Shown here: positions 54,373 through 61,631 of the stretch, in pieces | How the letters are laid out: each line of letters begins with the position of its first letter | Position numbering within the stretch: position 1 is the first letter of the stretch | DNA from: Hoylesella nanceiensis DSM 19126 = JCM 15639 | GTDB lineage: Bacteria; Bacteroidota; Bacteroidia; Bacteroidales; Bacteroidaceae | Length of the DNA: 64,000 nucleotides | Assembly (NCBI RefSeq): GCF_000379965.1 | Contig: NZ_KB904334.1 | Coordinates: 89,147-153,146, forward strand | Reading direction: 5' to 3' | Notes under the pieces: generated by a model | Told to the model about the DNA's origin: nothing | The model's input: the letters and a program-made list of their open reading frames with translations, nothing else | Databases searched by the model: none | Made by a program: the position numbers and the translations under genes

Positions 54373-54380
54373 TAAATTTG
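54373..54380 (+). promoter_or_regulatory. -7 box for aspA
   Basis: TAAATTTG fits TAnnTTTG. Both candidate aspA starts (54445 and 54490) lie downstream. Confidence 0.55.
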
Positions 54381-54489
54381 TTGTACTTAAAACATCAATA
54401 ATTAGGAGCCTTTCGACATCAAAAAACATCTTGATACCATAAAGATGTCCTCACAAGCAGATGATAAAAAGACTTTAAAATCAATAGAT

Positions 54490-55902
54490 ATGAAAGAAGA
54501 ACAATTTAGAATTGAATCCGATCTTCTAGGAGAACTTCAGGTTCCAAGCGACGCATTGTATGGCGTTCAAACACAAAGAGGCATTAACAACTATCACATT
54601 TCTCGCAAAAAAATGCGTGACTATCCCGATTATGTCATTGCCATCGCTTACGTAAAACTAGCCGCAATTGAAGCAAATCACACACTCGGAGTTATTGAAG
54701 ACAATATTTCTGGAGCCATTGCACAAGCTTGTCGAGAGATAATTGAAGGCAAATGGCACGACAATTTCCCCATCGATATGATGCAAGGAGGTGCAGGAAC
54801 ATCTGTCAACATGAATGCAAACGAGGTGATTGCCAATAGAGCTTTAGAGATATTAGGACACGAAAAGGGCGAATATCAATATGTTTCTCCCAACGACCAC
54901 GTTAACTGTGGACAATCAACCAACGACGTTTACCCCACCACTATTCGATTAACTTTCATTCGAATGAATAAGAAACTCATTGAAAGCGTTATGAAGATGA
55001 TTAAGGCTTTGCGTGAGAAAGGTGCAGAATATGCCGATACTTTAAAAATGGGACGTACACAGTTGCAAGATGCAGTGCCTATGACTTTCGGTCAAGAGTT
55101 CAACGCTTATGCTAATAATATAGAGGAAGAGATTCTTAATCTAAATAGAAACGTCAAGCTATTGCACGAGATCAACATGGGTGGAACAGCCATTGGAACA
55201 GGCTTAAACGCTGTTCCTGGGTTTGCAAAGCTATGCACAGAGAACCTTGCAAAGCTCACTGGAGAACCTTTTGTGCTTGCTCCCGACTTGGTAGAAGCCA
55301 CTCCTGACACAGGAGCTTACGTGAGTTATTCGTCTGCTTTGAAGCGTTTAGCAGTCAAAGTGTCAAAGATGTGCAACGACTTCCGCTTGCTTTCATCAGG
55401 CCCTCGTTGTGGATTAAACGAAATAAATCTACCTCCAAAGGCTCCAGGTTCATCAATTATGCCAGGTAAGGTGAACCCCGTTATTCCCGAAGTAACCAAC
55501 CAAGTGTGCTTTAAAGTGATTGGAAACGACACCACAATATCGTTTGCTGCCGAAGCAGGACAACTTCAATTGAACGTAATGGAACCTGTTATTACAGAAG
55601 CTTTGATTGAAAGTTTAACCTGGATGACCAATGCTATCGACACACTTACAGAGGAATGTATTACAGGAATCACTGTAAATGTAGACAGATGTATGAACAT
55701 GGTGCTCAATAGTATTGGTATTGTTACTGCTCTTAACCCCTATATTGGCTACAAAAACAGCACAAAAGTGGCTAAAGAAGCACTCGAAACCAATCGCTCT
55801 GTTTACGACATTGTGATTGAAAAGGGCTTGATGACCAAAGAAAAACTCGACGAAGCACTCGATCCAAAGCAAATGCTTAACTCTCACGAGTTTATTCATT
55901 AA
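54490..55902 (+). CDS. aspA: Aspartate ammonia-lyase
   Basis: Converts aspartate to fumarate and ammonia, feeding fumarate respiration or succinate formation in anaerobes. The fumarase/aspartase signature GSSIMPGKVNP is present, with RIESDLLGELQVPSDALYGVQTQR at the N-terminus and NCGQSTNDVYPTTIR in the middle, all aspartase-like. The start at 54490 gives 470 residues, close to E. coli AspA. An upstream ATG at 54445 would add 15 polar residues. The gene is monocistronic and shows no clear terminator before repeat copy 8. Confidence 0.95.
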   Translation: MKEEQFRIESDLLGELQVPSDALYGVQTQRGINNYHISRKKMRDYPDYVIAIAYVKLAAIEANHTLGVIEDNISGAIAQACREIIEGKWHDNFPIDMMQGGAGTSVNMNANEVIANRALEILGHEKGEYQYVSPNDHVNCGQSTNDVYPTTIRLTFIRMNKKLIESVMKMIKALREKGAEYADTLKMGRTQLQDAVPMTFGQEFNAYANNIEEEILNLNRNVKLLHEINMGGTAIGTGLNAVPGFAKLCTENLAKLTGEPFVLAPDLVEATPDTGAYVSYSSALKRLAVKVSKMCNDFRLLSSGPRCGLNEINLPPKAPGSSIMPGKVNPVIPEVTNQVCFKVIGNDTTISFAAEAGQLQLNVMEPVITEALIESLTWMTNAIDTLTEECITGITVNVDRCMNMVLNSIGIVTALNPYIGYKNSTKVAKEALETNRSVYDIVIEKGLMTKEKLDEALDPKQMLNSHEFIH

Positions 55903-55951
55903 AATACAATTCATTTGCTATTGAAAATCAATAACATAGCAAACACAAAAC

Positions 55952-56039
55952 AAAAACAGTGTTTTTACAGTCTAAACACAGTGCTATTGCATGGAAAAAG
56001 CAATCCTTTTGAAGTGTAATAGCACTCTTTTTATTTAAC
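55952..56039. repeat. 22-bp x 4 intergenic element, copy 8
   Basis: Units start at 55952, 55974, 55996 and 56018. The copy lies in the convergent gap between aspA and the terminator of the uracil permease. Confidence 0.88.
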
Positions 56040-56115
56040 AACGGTTGTGAGTTCAAATATCAAGAGAGCATAAGACCAACGAATAATCGATTGAAACAAG
56101 ATCGAAATAGCACAA

Positions 56116-56165
56116 AGAAAAAGGCAATGAACCTATTTGCATGCATCGCAAAAGTTCATTGCCTT
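56116..56165 (-). terminator. Terminator of the uracil permease gene
   Basis: A perfect 12-bp stem (56121-56132 and 56154-56165) with T residues on the minus strand. Confidence 0.88.
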
Positions 56166-56189
56166 ATTTATATTGATTGAGCAATTAGT

Positions 56190-57416
56190 TTATGCTTCTT
56201 TCTCTTCTTCGGTCTTTTCTACCTCTGTTTGGGGTAGAATGAGGTTAAGAATAACTCCTACAAGAGCCGACAAACCAATTCCACTGATGGTGAAATTGCC
56301 CCAAGTTAGTACGGCACCACCAATTCCAACGGTTAAAGTTATAGAGATAATGATGACGTTTCGGGTTTGATTGAGGTCGACTTTATGCTGAATAAGGTTC
56401 TGAACTCCAACGCTTGCAATGGTTCCAAAGAGTAGAAGCATAATGCCTCCAAGTACTGCTTGTGGAATAGATTGAAGCAAAGCACTTAGTTTTCCCATTA
56501 CAGAGAACACGATAGCGGTGAGCGCAGAGATACGAATTACGGCAGGACTGGTTATCTTTGTGATAGACATTGCACCCGTTACTTCTGAATAAGTGGTTAC
56601 AGGAGGACCGCCAAAGATAGACGCAAACAAGCAAGCAAGACCGTCGCCAAGAAGTGTTCTGTGCAAACCTGGCTCTTTAACAAAGTCTTTTTGCGCCACA
56701 GCTCCAACGACATACACGTCGCCAATGTGTTCAATTACAGGTGCAATAGCCACTGGAATCATGAAAAGAACAGCCTGCCATTTGAACTCTGGCAATTGAA
56801 AATGAGCCAAAGAAGGGGGCAATGCCAGCCAAGATGCTTCTTTAACAGCATCAAAGTTCACTTCGTTTAGGCAAATTGCAACGATATATCCCACAATAAT
56901 TCCACATACAACGGGCACCAATTTAATGAGTCCTTTACCGAAAGTAAGCACAATAATGGCTGTTGCTAACGATATAGCAGCAAGCAACCAGTTTGTTTTT
57001 GCCATGTTAACACCTGCACTAGAAAGTGTCAAACCAATGAGAATAATCACAGGTCCAATGACTACAGGAGGGAAAAGACGGTTAAGTAGATGCTTTCCTT
57101 GCCACTTCACCAATGCACTCATAACGAAATAAACAAGCGAAACACCTATAGTTCCCGCCAAAGCACCAGACAATCCCCACTCTTTTGTTGCGGCAATTAT
57201 TGGCGCAATGAATGCAAAACTACTGCCTAAAAATATAGGCACCTTACCTTTCGTAACCAAATGAAAGATAAAAGTGCCTATACCTGCTGTAAATAACGCT
57301 GTTGCTGGGTCGAGACCAACAAGCAATGGAACCAAAACAGTAGCTCCAAATGCTACAAAGAGGAATTGTACTCCTACAACAACTCTTCGTGTTAAGTTTA
57401 AGTTATCTGTGTTCAT
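56190..57416 (-). CDS. uraA: Uracil permease (NCS2 family)
   Basis: Inner-membrane nucleobase:H+ symporter of 408 residues with 14 segments in a 7+7 fold. Landmarks: GVQFLFVAFGATVLVPLLVGLDPATALFTAGIGT at the N-terminus; AIAPVIEHIGDVYVVGAV with the substrate-binding Glu; GLACLFASIFGGPPVTTYSEVTGAM, the NCS2 signature region. The start and motifs fit UraA more than xanthine/urate transporters. It is monocistronic, with a -7 box TAAATTTG at 57427-57434, divergent from the lactonase gene. Confidence 0.92.
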   Translation of the reverse strand: MNTDNLNLTRRVVVGVQFLFVAFGATVLVPLLVGLDPATALFTAGIGTFIFHLVTKGKVPIFLGSSFAFIAPIIAATKEWGLSGALAGTIGVSLVYFVMSALVKWQGKHLLNRLFPPVVIGPVIILIGLTLSSAGVNMAKTNWLLAAISLATAIIVLTFGKGLIKLVPVVCGIIVGYIVAICLNEVNFDAVKEASWLALPPSLAHFQLPEFKWQAVLFMIPVAIAPVIEHIGDVYVVGAVAQKDFVKEPGLHRTLLGDGLACLFASIFGGPPVTTYSEVTGAMSITKITSPAVIRISALTAIVFSVMGKLSALLQSIPQAVLGGIMLLLFGTIASVGVQNLIQHKVDLNQTRNVIIISITLTVGIGGAVLTWGNFTISGIGLSALVGVILNLILPQTEVEKTEEEKEA

Positions 57417-57426
57417 ATTGTCTGCA

Positions 57427-57434
57427 AATTTACT
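57427..57434 (-). promoter_or_regulatory. -7 box for uraA
   Basis: TAAATTTG on the minus strand, about 10 bp from the ATG at 57416, implying a very short leader. Confidence 0.5.
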
Positions 57435-57496
57435 AATTATTAATGAATAGTGTTATAAAAAACATACAAATAATTGCGTAAACATCTGTTTTTGAT

Positions 57497-57504
57497 TACC
57501 TTTG
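57497..57504 (+). promoter_or_regulatory. -7 box for the lactonase gene
   Basis: TACCTTTG. A TTG start at 57502 would lie inside this box, so the ATG at 57535 is used. Confidence 0.65.
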
Positions 57505-57534
57505 AAGAATTATAAGACAGACAAATTAACAATT

Positions 57535-58692
57535 ATGACATACAAATCATTTCTTGCAAGTGCTATTCTTGCATGCTCGTCATTATCTTTAATGGCTCAG
57601 GATAATATCAAATTATTGGTGGGAACCTACACAAATGGTTCTTCAAAGGGTATCTATTCATTCGAATTGAACCAACGCACAGGCGATGTTACGGCTTTAG
57701 ATACACTCGAAATAACCAATCCTTCTTATTTAACTTTATCGCTTGACGGAAGTATGATCTATGCTGTTAATGAAACAAACGATAAGAATGCGGCTCTATC
57801 TGCTATCTCGTTCGATTCTGAAAACGGCAAGATGCGCTTTGTGAACAGTGCTCTTACAAAAGGAGAAGACCCTTGTTTTGTAGACACTAACGGCAATATG
57901 GCTGTCACTGCCAATTATTCTGGCGGCTCAATGAGTGTATTTCCACTTAGCGGAGCAGGTCAATTAGACAATATGACACAGCTATTTAGCGGTGCACAAC
58001 AAGGCTTTGACAAGGAAAGACAAGAGAAAGGACACTTTCATTGCGTTCGTTTTACACCTGAAGGAAATGGTGTTTTAGCTGTAGATTTCACAGGAGATGC
58101 TCTGCTTCGCTATGACTTTGTAACCCCAACTAAATTGAAATATGTTGGCGTTGCGGCTCAATTGCCTAAGGGTTCGGGTGCTCGTCACTTCACATTCAGC
58201 GACGATAGCAAGTATCTTTACGTGATGAGCGAACTAAGTGGTGCTGTAACTGTATTCAATTATAATAAAGGTAATCTTACAAAGAAGCAGACTATAGCTG
58301 CAGATAAGCACAATGCAAGAGGCGGAGCAGATATACATCTCACTCCAAATGGAAAGTTCTTGTATGTAAGTAACCGCCTTAAGAACGATGGAATTACGAT
58401 CTTTAAGGTGAACAAAACAACAGGAATGCTCACCGAAGTGGGCTTCCAACCAACCGATAAGCACCCTCGTCAATTCAATATAACACCCAACGGAGAGCTA
58501 TTACTTTGTGCTTCGAGAGACAATAACACTATCCAAGTGTTCAAAATCAATCAAAACACAGGCGCATTAACCAATCTAAATAAAGATATTAAGGTTGATA
58601 AAGCCGTTTGTGTGCAGTTCTATCCAGCTATAATGGTGCCCGACACAGGTGTTGGAGGCTTCCAAGTTATTGAGCGAACTGTTGTGAAATAA
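57535..58692 (+). CDS. Exported lactonase-family β-propeller (YbhE/Pgl-like)
   Basis: Protein of 385 residues with a signal peptide (SFLASAILACSSLSLMAQ) and a seven-bladed propeller of the 6-phosphogluconolactonase (Pgl/YbhE) family. Features: LLVGTYTNGSSKGIYSFELNQRTGDV, NPSYLTLSLDGSMIYAVNE, GHFHCVRFTPEGNGVLAVDF, KHPRQFNITPNGELLLCASRDNNTIQVF. Because it is exported, a role in the cytoplasmic pentose-phosphate pathway is doubtful; it may hydrolyse sugar lactones in the periplasm. It is monocistronic, or weakly linked to tcdA 67 nt downstream. Confidence 0.88.
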   Translation: MTYKSFLASAILACSSLSLMAQDNIKLLVGTYTNGSSKGIYSFELNQRTGDVTALDTLEITNPSYLTLSLDGSMIYAVNETNDKNAALSAISFDSENGKMRFVNSALTKGEDPCFVDTNGNMAVTANYSGGSMSVFPLSGAGQLDNMTQLFSGAQQGFDKERQEKGHFHCVRFTPEGNGVLAVDFTGDALLRYDFVTPTKLKYVGVAAQLPKGSGARHFTFSDDSKYLYVMSELSGAVTVFNYNKGNLTKKQTIAADKHNARGGADIHLTPNGKFLYVSNRLKNDGITIFKVNKTTGMLTEVGFQPTDKHPRQFNITPNGELLLCASRDNNTIQVFKINQNTGALTNLNKDIKVDKAVCVQFYPAIMVPDTGVGGFQVIERTVVK

Positions 58693-58759
58693 GTGGCAAA
58701 AAGATTTCTATTTGCTTTTACCTTATTATATATTGACGATAAAAAAGAAACGATAAAGA

Positions 58760-59533
58760 ATGCAAGATCAGTTCTCTAGAACCCGAATGATATTTAAACG
58801 TTCGGGAATAGAAAAGCTACAGCAATCTAAAGTGGCTGTATTTGGACTCGGAGGAGTTGGTGGTTACGTTGTAGAAGTGCTCGCTCGAAGTGGCGTTGGA
58901 CATCTTTCTATCTTCGATGATGATGTGGTTTGTCTCACAAATCTTAACCGACAAATATTCGCTTTACATTCAACTTTGGGCAAAAACAAGGTTGATATTG
59001 CCGTAGAACGCATTAAAGATATTAATCCTAACTGTGAAGTTGATGCCCGACAGATGTTCTATCTGCCTGAAAATGCAGACGAAATAGATTTAACTTCGTT
59101 TGATTATGTGGTGGATTGCATCGACACTATGGCGGCAAAAATGGAGTTAATTAAACGCTGTACAGCCCTAAATGTGCCTTTATTGTCATGCATGGGCGCA
59201 GCAAATAAAGTAGATCCTACTGCCTTTTGTGTATGTGATATCACCAAAACAAAGATGGATCCACTTGCAAAGATTATCCGCAAGAAACTTCGCAAGATAG
59301 GAATTAAGCATTTAAAGGTGGTTGCAAGCGACGAAAAGCCTATGGAACCATTCTTTGATGAAGCTGAAGTTGAAACCCAATCGACCGACAATGCCGACAC
59401 AATTGTGAGTAATCATCACGACAAAAAGGTGACACCAGCAAGCAATGCCTTTGTTCCTGCAGTGGCAGGTATCATTGCTGGGGGTGAAGTTGTTAAAGAC
59501 TTGCTTCGCATTGGCGTTGAAGAAACAGAATAA
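58760..59533 (+). CDS. tcdA: tRNA threonylcarbamoyladenosine dehydratase
   Basis: ThiF/E1-like enzyme of 257 residues that cyclises the t6A modification at tRNA position 37 to ct6A using ATP. The nucleotide site is FGLGGVGGYVVEVLARSGVGHLSIFDDD and the E1-like region VCLTNLNRQIFALHSTLGKNKVDIAVERI follows. FDYVVDCIDTMAAKMELIKRC supplies the conserved Asp and Cys. Length matches E. coli TcdA (YgdL). It precedes sdaA by 32 nt on the same strand. Confidence 0.93.
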   Translation: MQDQFSRTRMIFKRSGIEKLQQSKVAVFGLGGVGGYVVEVLARSGVGHLSIFDDDVVCLTNLNRQIFALHSTLGKNKVDIAVERIKDINPNCEVDARQMFYLPENADEIDLTSFDYVVDCIDTMAAKMELIKRCTALNVPLLSCMGAANKVDPTAFCVCDITKTKMDPLAKIIRKKLRKIGIKHLKVVASDEKPMEPFFDEAEVETQSTDNADTIVSNHHDKKVTPASNAFVPAVAGIIAGGEVVKDLLRIGVEETE

Positions 59534-59565
59534 AACCTTTCGACTTAAAATAAAATTAAACAGGA

Positions 59566-60783
59566 ATGAAATCACTAAAAGAACTCTTTAGAATAGGAAA
59601 AGGCCCCTCAAGCAGTCACACAATGGGTCCTCAAAAGGCGGCACAGATGTTCATTGAGAAGTATCCTAACGCCAAATCGTTCGAAGTTACCTTATATGGT
59701 AGCCTCGCAGCGACAGGAAAAGGGCACATGACCGACGTGGCAATTGAAGACGTTCTCAACACTGTTGCGCCCGTAACTATTGTTTGGAAGCCCAGTGTTT
59801 TCTTGCCTTTTCACCCCAATGGCATGAGTTTCGTGGCAATAGACGAAAGTGGAAACCGTTCAGAAGAATGGGTTGTGTATAGTGTTGGCGGTGGTGCTTT
59901 GTCTGAAGGAAAGGCCAATGAAGACGCATTTAACACCAAAGACCCCTACTCTTTGAATTCTTTACAAGACATAATGCGTTGGTGTTACGACAATGGCAAG
60001 GGCTATTGGGAGTATGCAGAGCTGTGCGAAGACCCCGATTTGTGGGACTTTTTAAGCGAAGTGTGGAAAGTTATGCAACAAGCGGTCGAAGAAGGACTCA
60101 ACGCTGAGGGCGTTCTTCCTGGTCCATTGCGCCTTGCTCGCAAAGCAGCTATCTATCATGTAAAGGCCAAAGGCTTTAAACCTTCGCTTCAATCTCGTGG
60201 TTTAGTGTATGCTTATGCATTGGCAGTGAGCGAGCAAAACGCTGCTGGTGGAACCGTAGTAACAGCTCCTACCTGTGGAGCTTGCGGTGTATTGCCCGCT
60301 GTTTTATATCATATGTCACGCGCACATCATTTCAGCGACACCCGAATTATTCACGCCATAGCCACTGCAGGTATCTTTGGTAACATCGTAAAGCATAACG
60401 CTTCGATCTCAGGAGCAGACGTTGGCTGTCAAGGAGAGGTGGGAGTTGCATGCGCAATGGCTGCAGCTGCAGCGTGTCAGCTATTTGGTGGCAGTCCAGC
60501 TCAAATCGAATATGCAGCCGAAATGGGCTTAGAACATCACTTAGGAATGACCTGTGACCCTGTATGTGGATTGGTTCAGATTCCTTGTATCGAGCGAAAT
60601 GCATTCGCAGCAGCACGTGCTTTGGACTCAAACTTGTACTCTGCGTTCTCAGATGGGCAACATCAAGTGTCGTTTGACAGAGTTGTTGAGGTGATGAAGC
60701 AAACTGGACACGACATTCCTTCATTGTATAAAGAGACTGGTGAAGGTGGTTTAGCAAAAGGATTTAATTTGAATATGTGCTAA
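59566..60783 (+). CDS. sdaA: L-serine ammonia-lyase (iron-sulfur type)
   Basis: Deaminates L-serine to pyruvate and ammonia with an oxygen-sensitive [4Fe-4S] cluster. Single-chain form of 405 residues: an N-terminal β domain starting RIGKGPSSSHTMGPQKAAQMF, then the α domain with APTCGACGVLPAVL, GCQGEVGVACAMAAAAACQLFGG and CDPVCGLVQIPCIERN, which hold the cluster cysteines. It supports serine fermentation and follows tcdA by 32 nt. A hairpin terminator follows. Confidence 0.95.
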   Translation: MKSLKELFRIGKGPSSSHTMGPQKAAQMFIEKYPNAKSFEVTLYGSLAATGKGHMTDVAIEDVLNTVAPVTIVWKPSVFLPFHPNGMSFVAIDESGNRSEEWVVYSVGGGALSEGKANEDAFNTKDPYSLNSLQDIMRWCYDNGKGYWEYAELCEDPDLWDFLSEVWKVMQQAVEEGLNAEGVLPGPLRLARKAAIYHVKAKGFKPSLQSRGLVYAYALAVSEQNAAGGTVVTAPTCGACGVLPAVLYHMSRAHHFSDTRIIHAIATAGIFGNIVKHNASISGADVGCQGEVGVACAMAAAAACQLFGGSPAQIEYAAEMGLEHHLGMTCDPVCGLVQIPCIERNAFAAARALDSNLYSAFSDGQHQVSFDRVVEVMKQTGHDIPSLYKETGEGGLAKGFNLNMC

Positions 60784-60793
60784 AAGAAATAGG

Positions 60794-60829
60794 AATCATG
60801 GTATAAGTGCAACGCTTGTACCGTGATTT
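60794..60829 (+). terminator. Terminator of sdaA
   Basis: Imperfect arms (AATCATGGTATAAG and GCTTGTACCGTGATT) form a stem of about 13 bp, followed by TTTGTTTT. Confidence 0.8.
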
Positions 60830-60892
60830 TGTTTTATAGCTGTGGCATAAAGTCAAAGGAAGTGAAACTGCACAGTTATCCTTTCCATTTGA

Positions 60893-60980
60893 AAAAGCAT
60901 TGATTTTACAAGATAATTGCATTGATTTTAGACCGCAAAAGCATTGTTATTAGAGCGTAAAGTCGATGCTTTTAAAATGA
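60893..60980. repeat. 22-bp x 4 intergenic element, copy 9
   Basis: Units start at 60893, 60915, 60937 and 60959. The copy lies between the sdaA terminator and the tRNA-Val promoter. Confidence 0.92.
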
Positions 60981-61168
60981 AAACAGAAAACATTTGAGCA
61001 TCAGAGTGATAGAAGATGTGTTTTCATCTCGTTCTCAATCAGAAAAAATCTCAGTACATTTTCATCATAAAAGCCTCAGCAAAACAAGTCTTTTATACCC
61101 TTTCAGGTCGCAATTTGCCCCTAATTCGTAAAAATTTAGGGCGTATTGATAAAAAAGTTCGCAAATAA

Positions 61169-61200
61169 TTTGGTAGTTAAAAATAATCATCTTACCTTTG
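61169..61200 (+). promoter_or_regulatory. Promoter of tRNA-Val
   Basis: TTTG at 61169-61172, 20 bp, TACCTTTG at 61193-61200. This is the same geometry and flanking AATAATTTGGTAGTT as the tRNA-Leu promoter. Confidence 0.85.
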
Positions 61201-61223
61201 CACACGCTTTTAAAGAGCAACAA

Positions 61224-61298
61224 GGGCGTTTAGCTCAGCTGGTTTAGAGCATCTGCCTTACAAGCAGAGGGTCGGCGGTTCGAATCCGTCAACGCCCA
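61224..61298 (+). tRNA. tRNA-Val (anticodon TAC)
   Basis: A 75-nt tRNA with acceptor stem GGGCGTT/AACGCCC, anticodon loop CTTACAA (anticodon TAC) closed by CTGC/GCAG, D-arm AGCTCAGCTGGTTTAGAGC and T-loop GTTCGAATC. CCA is not encoded. Confidence 0.97.
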
Positions 61299-61302
61299 CA
61301 TT

Positions 61303-61337
61303 AAGACCTCACATCATTGATGCGAGGTCTTTTTTTA
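61303..61337 (+). terminator. Terminator of tRNA-Val
   Basis: An AAGACCTC/GAGGTCTT stem (61303-61310 and 61324-61331) with an inner ATCA/TGAT stem, followed by a T-run. Confidence 0.9.
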
Positions 61338-61480
61338 TATCTCCTTTTATCCCAAAAGTGAGAAAACCACAATTAATTAGTTTAACCTACTATTTAATTA
61401 CTACTGCTTTTTATCCCACTAATACCATTTCTTTAACTTTAATTAAGTATTCAATACTTTTAAATATGAGCAATTAAACC

Positions 61481-61488
61481 TATATTTG
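61481..61488 (+). promoter_or_regulatory. -7 box and leader of the susC-like gene
   Basis: TATATTTG fits TAnnTTTG. The leader of about 135 nt contains a GC-rich hairpin near 61531-61551 (CGCCTC, loop, GGGGGCG). Confidence 0.55.
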
Positions 61489-61631
61489 TGCATCTATTTA
61501 TACAACTTTAAACAAAAACAAGAAACTAAAGGCGCCTCAATTGGGGGCGAATGTATCAATTCGGACAAGGAAAAATCTCCTAAAATTTTGAAATATACAA
61601 TTAATTTAAACTCTAAACAATTCACAGCCGT

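Noticed and set aside
57502-57534. TTG start for the lactonase gene
   Set aside because: The TTG is part of the TACCTTTG promoter box. The ATG at 57535 begins the signal peptide.
60347-60757. 136-codon antisense ORF within sdaA
   Set aside because: It lies entirely inside the conserved sdaA catalytic region on the other strand and has no motif of its own.
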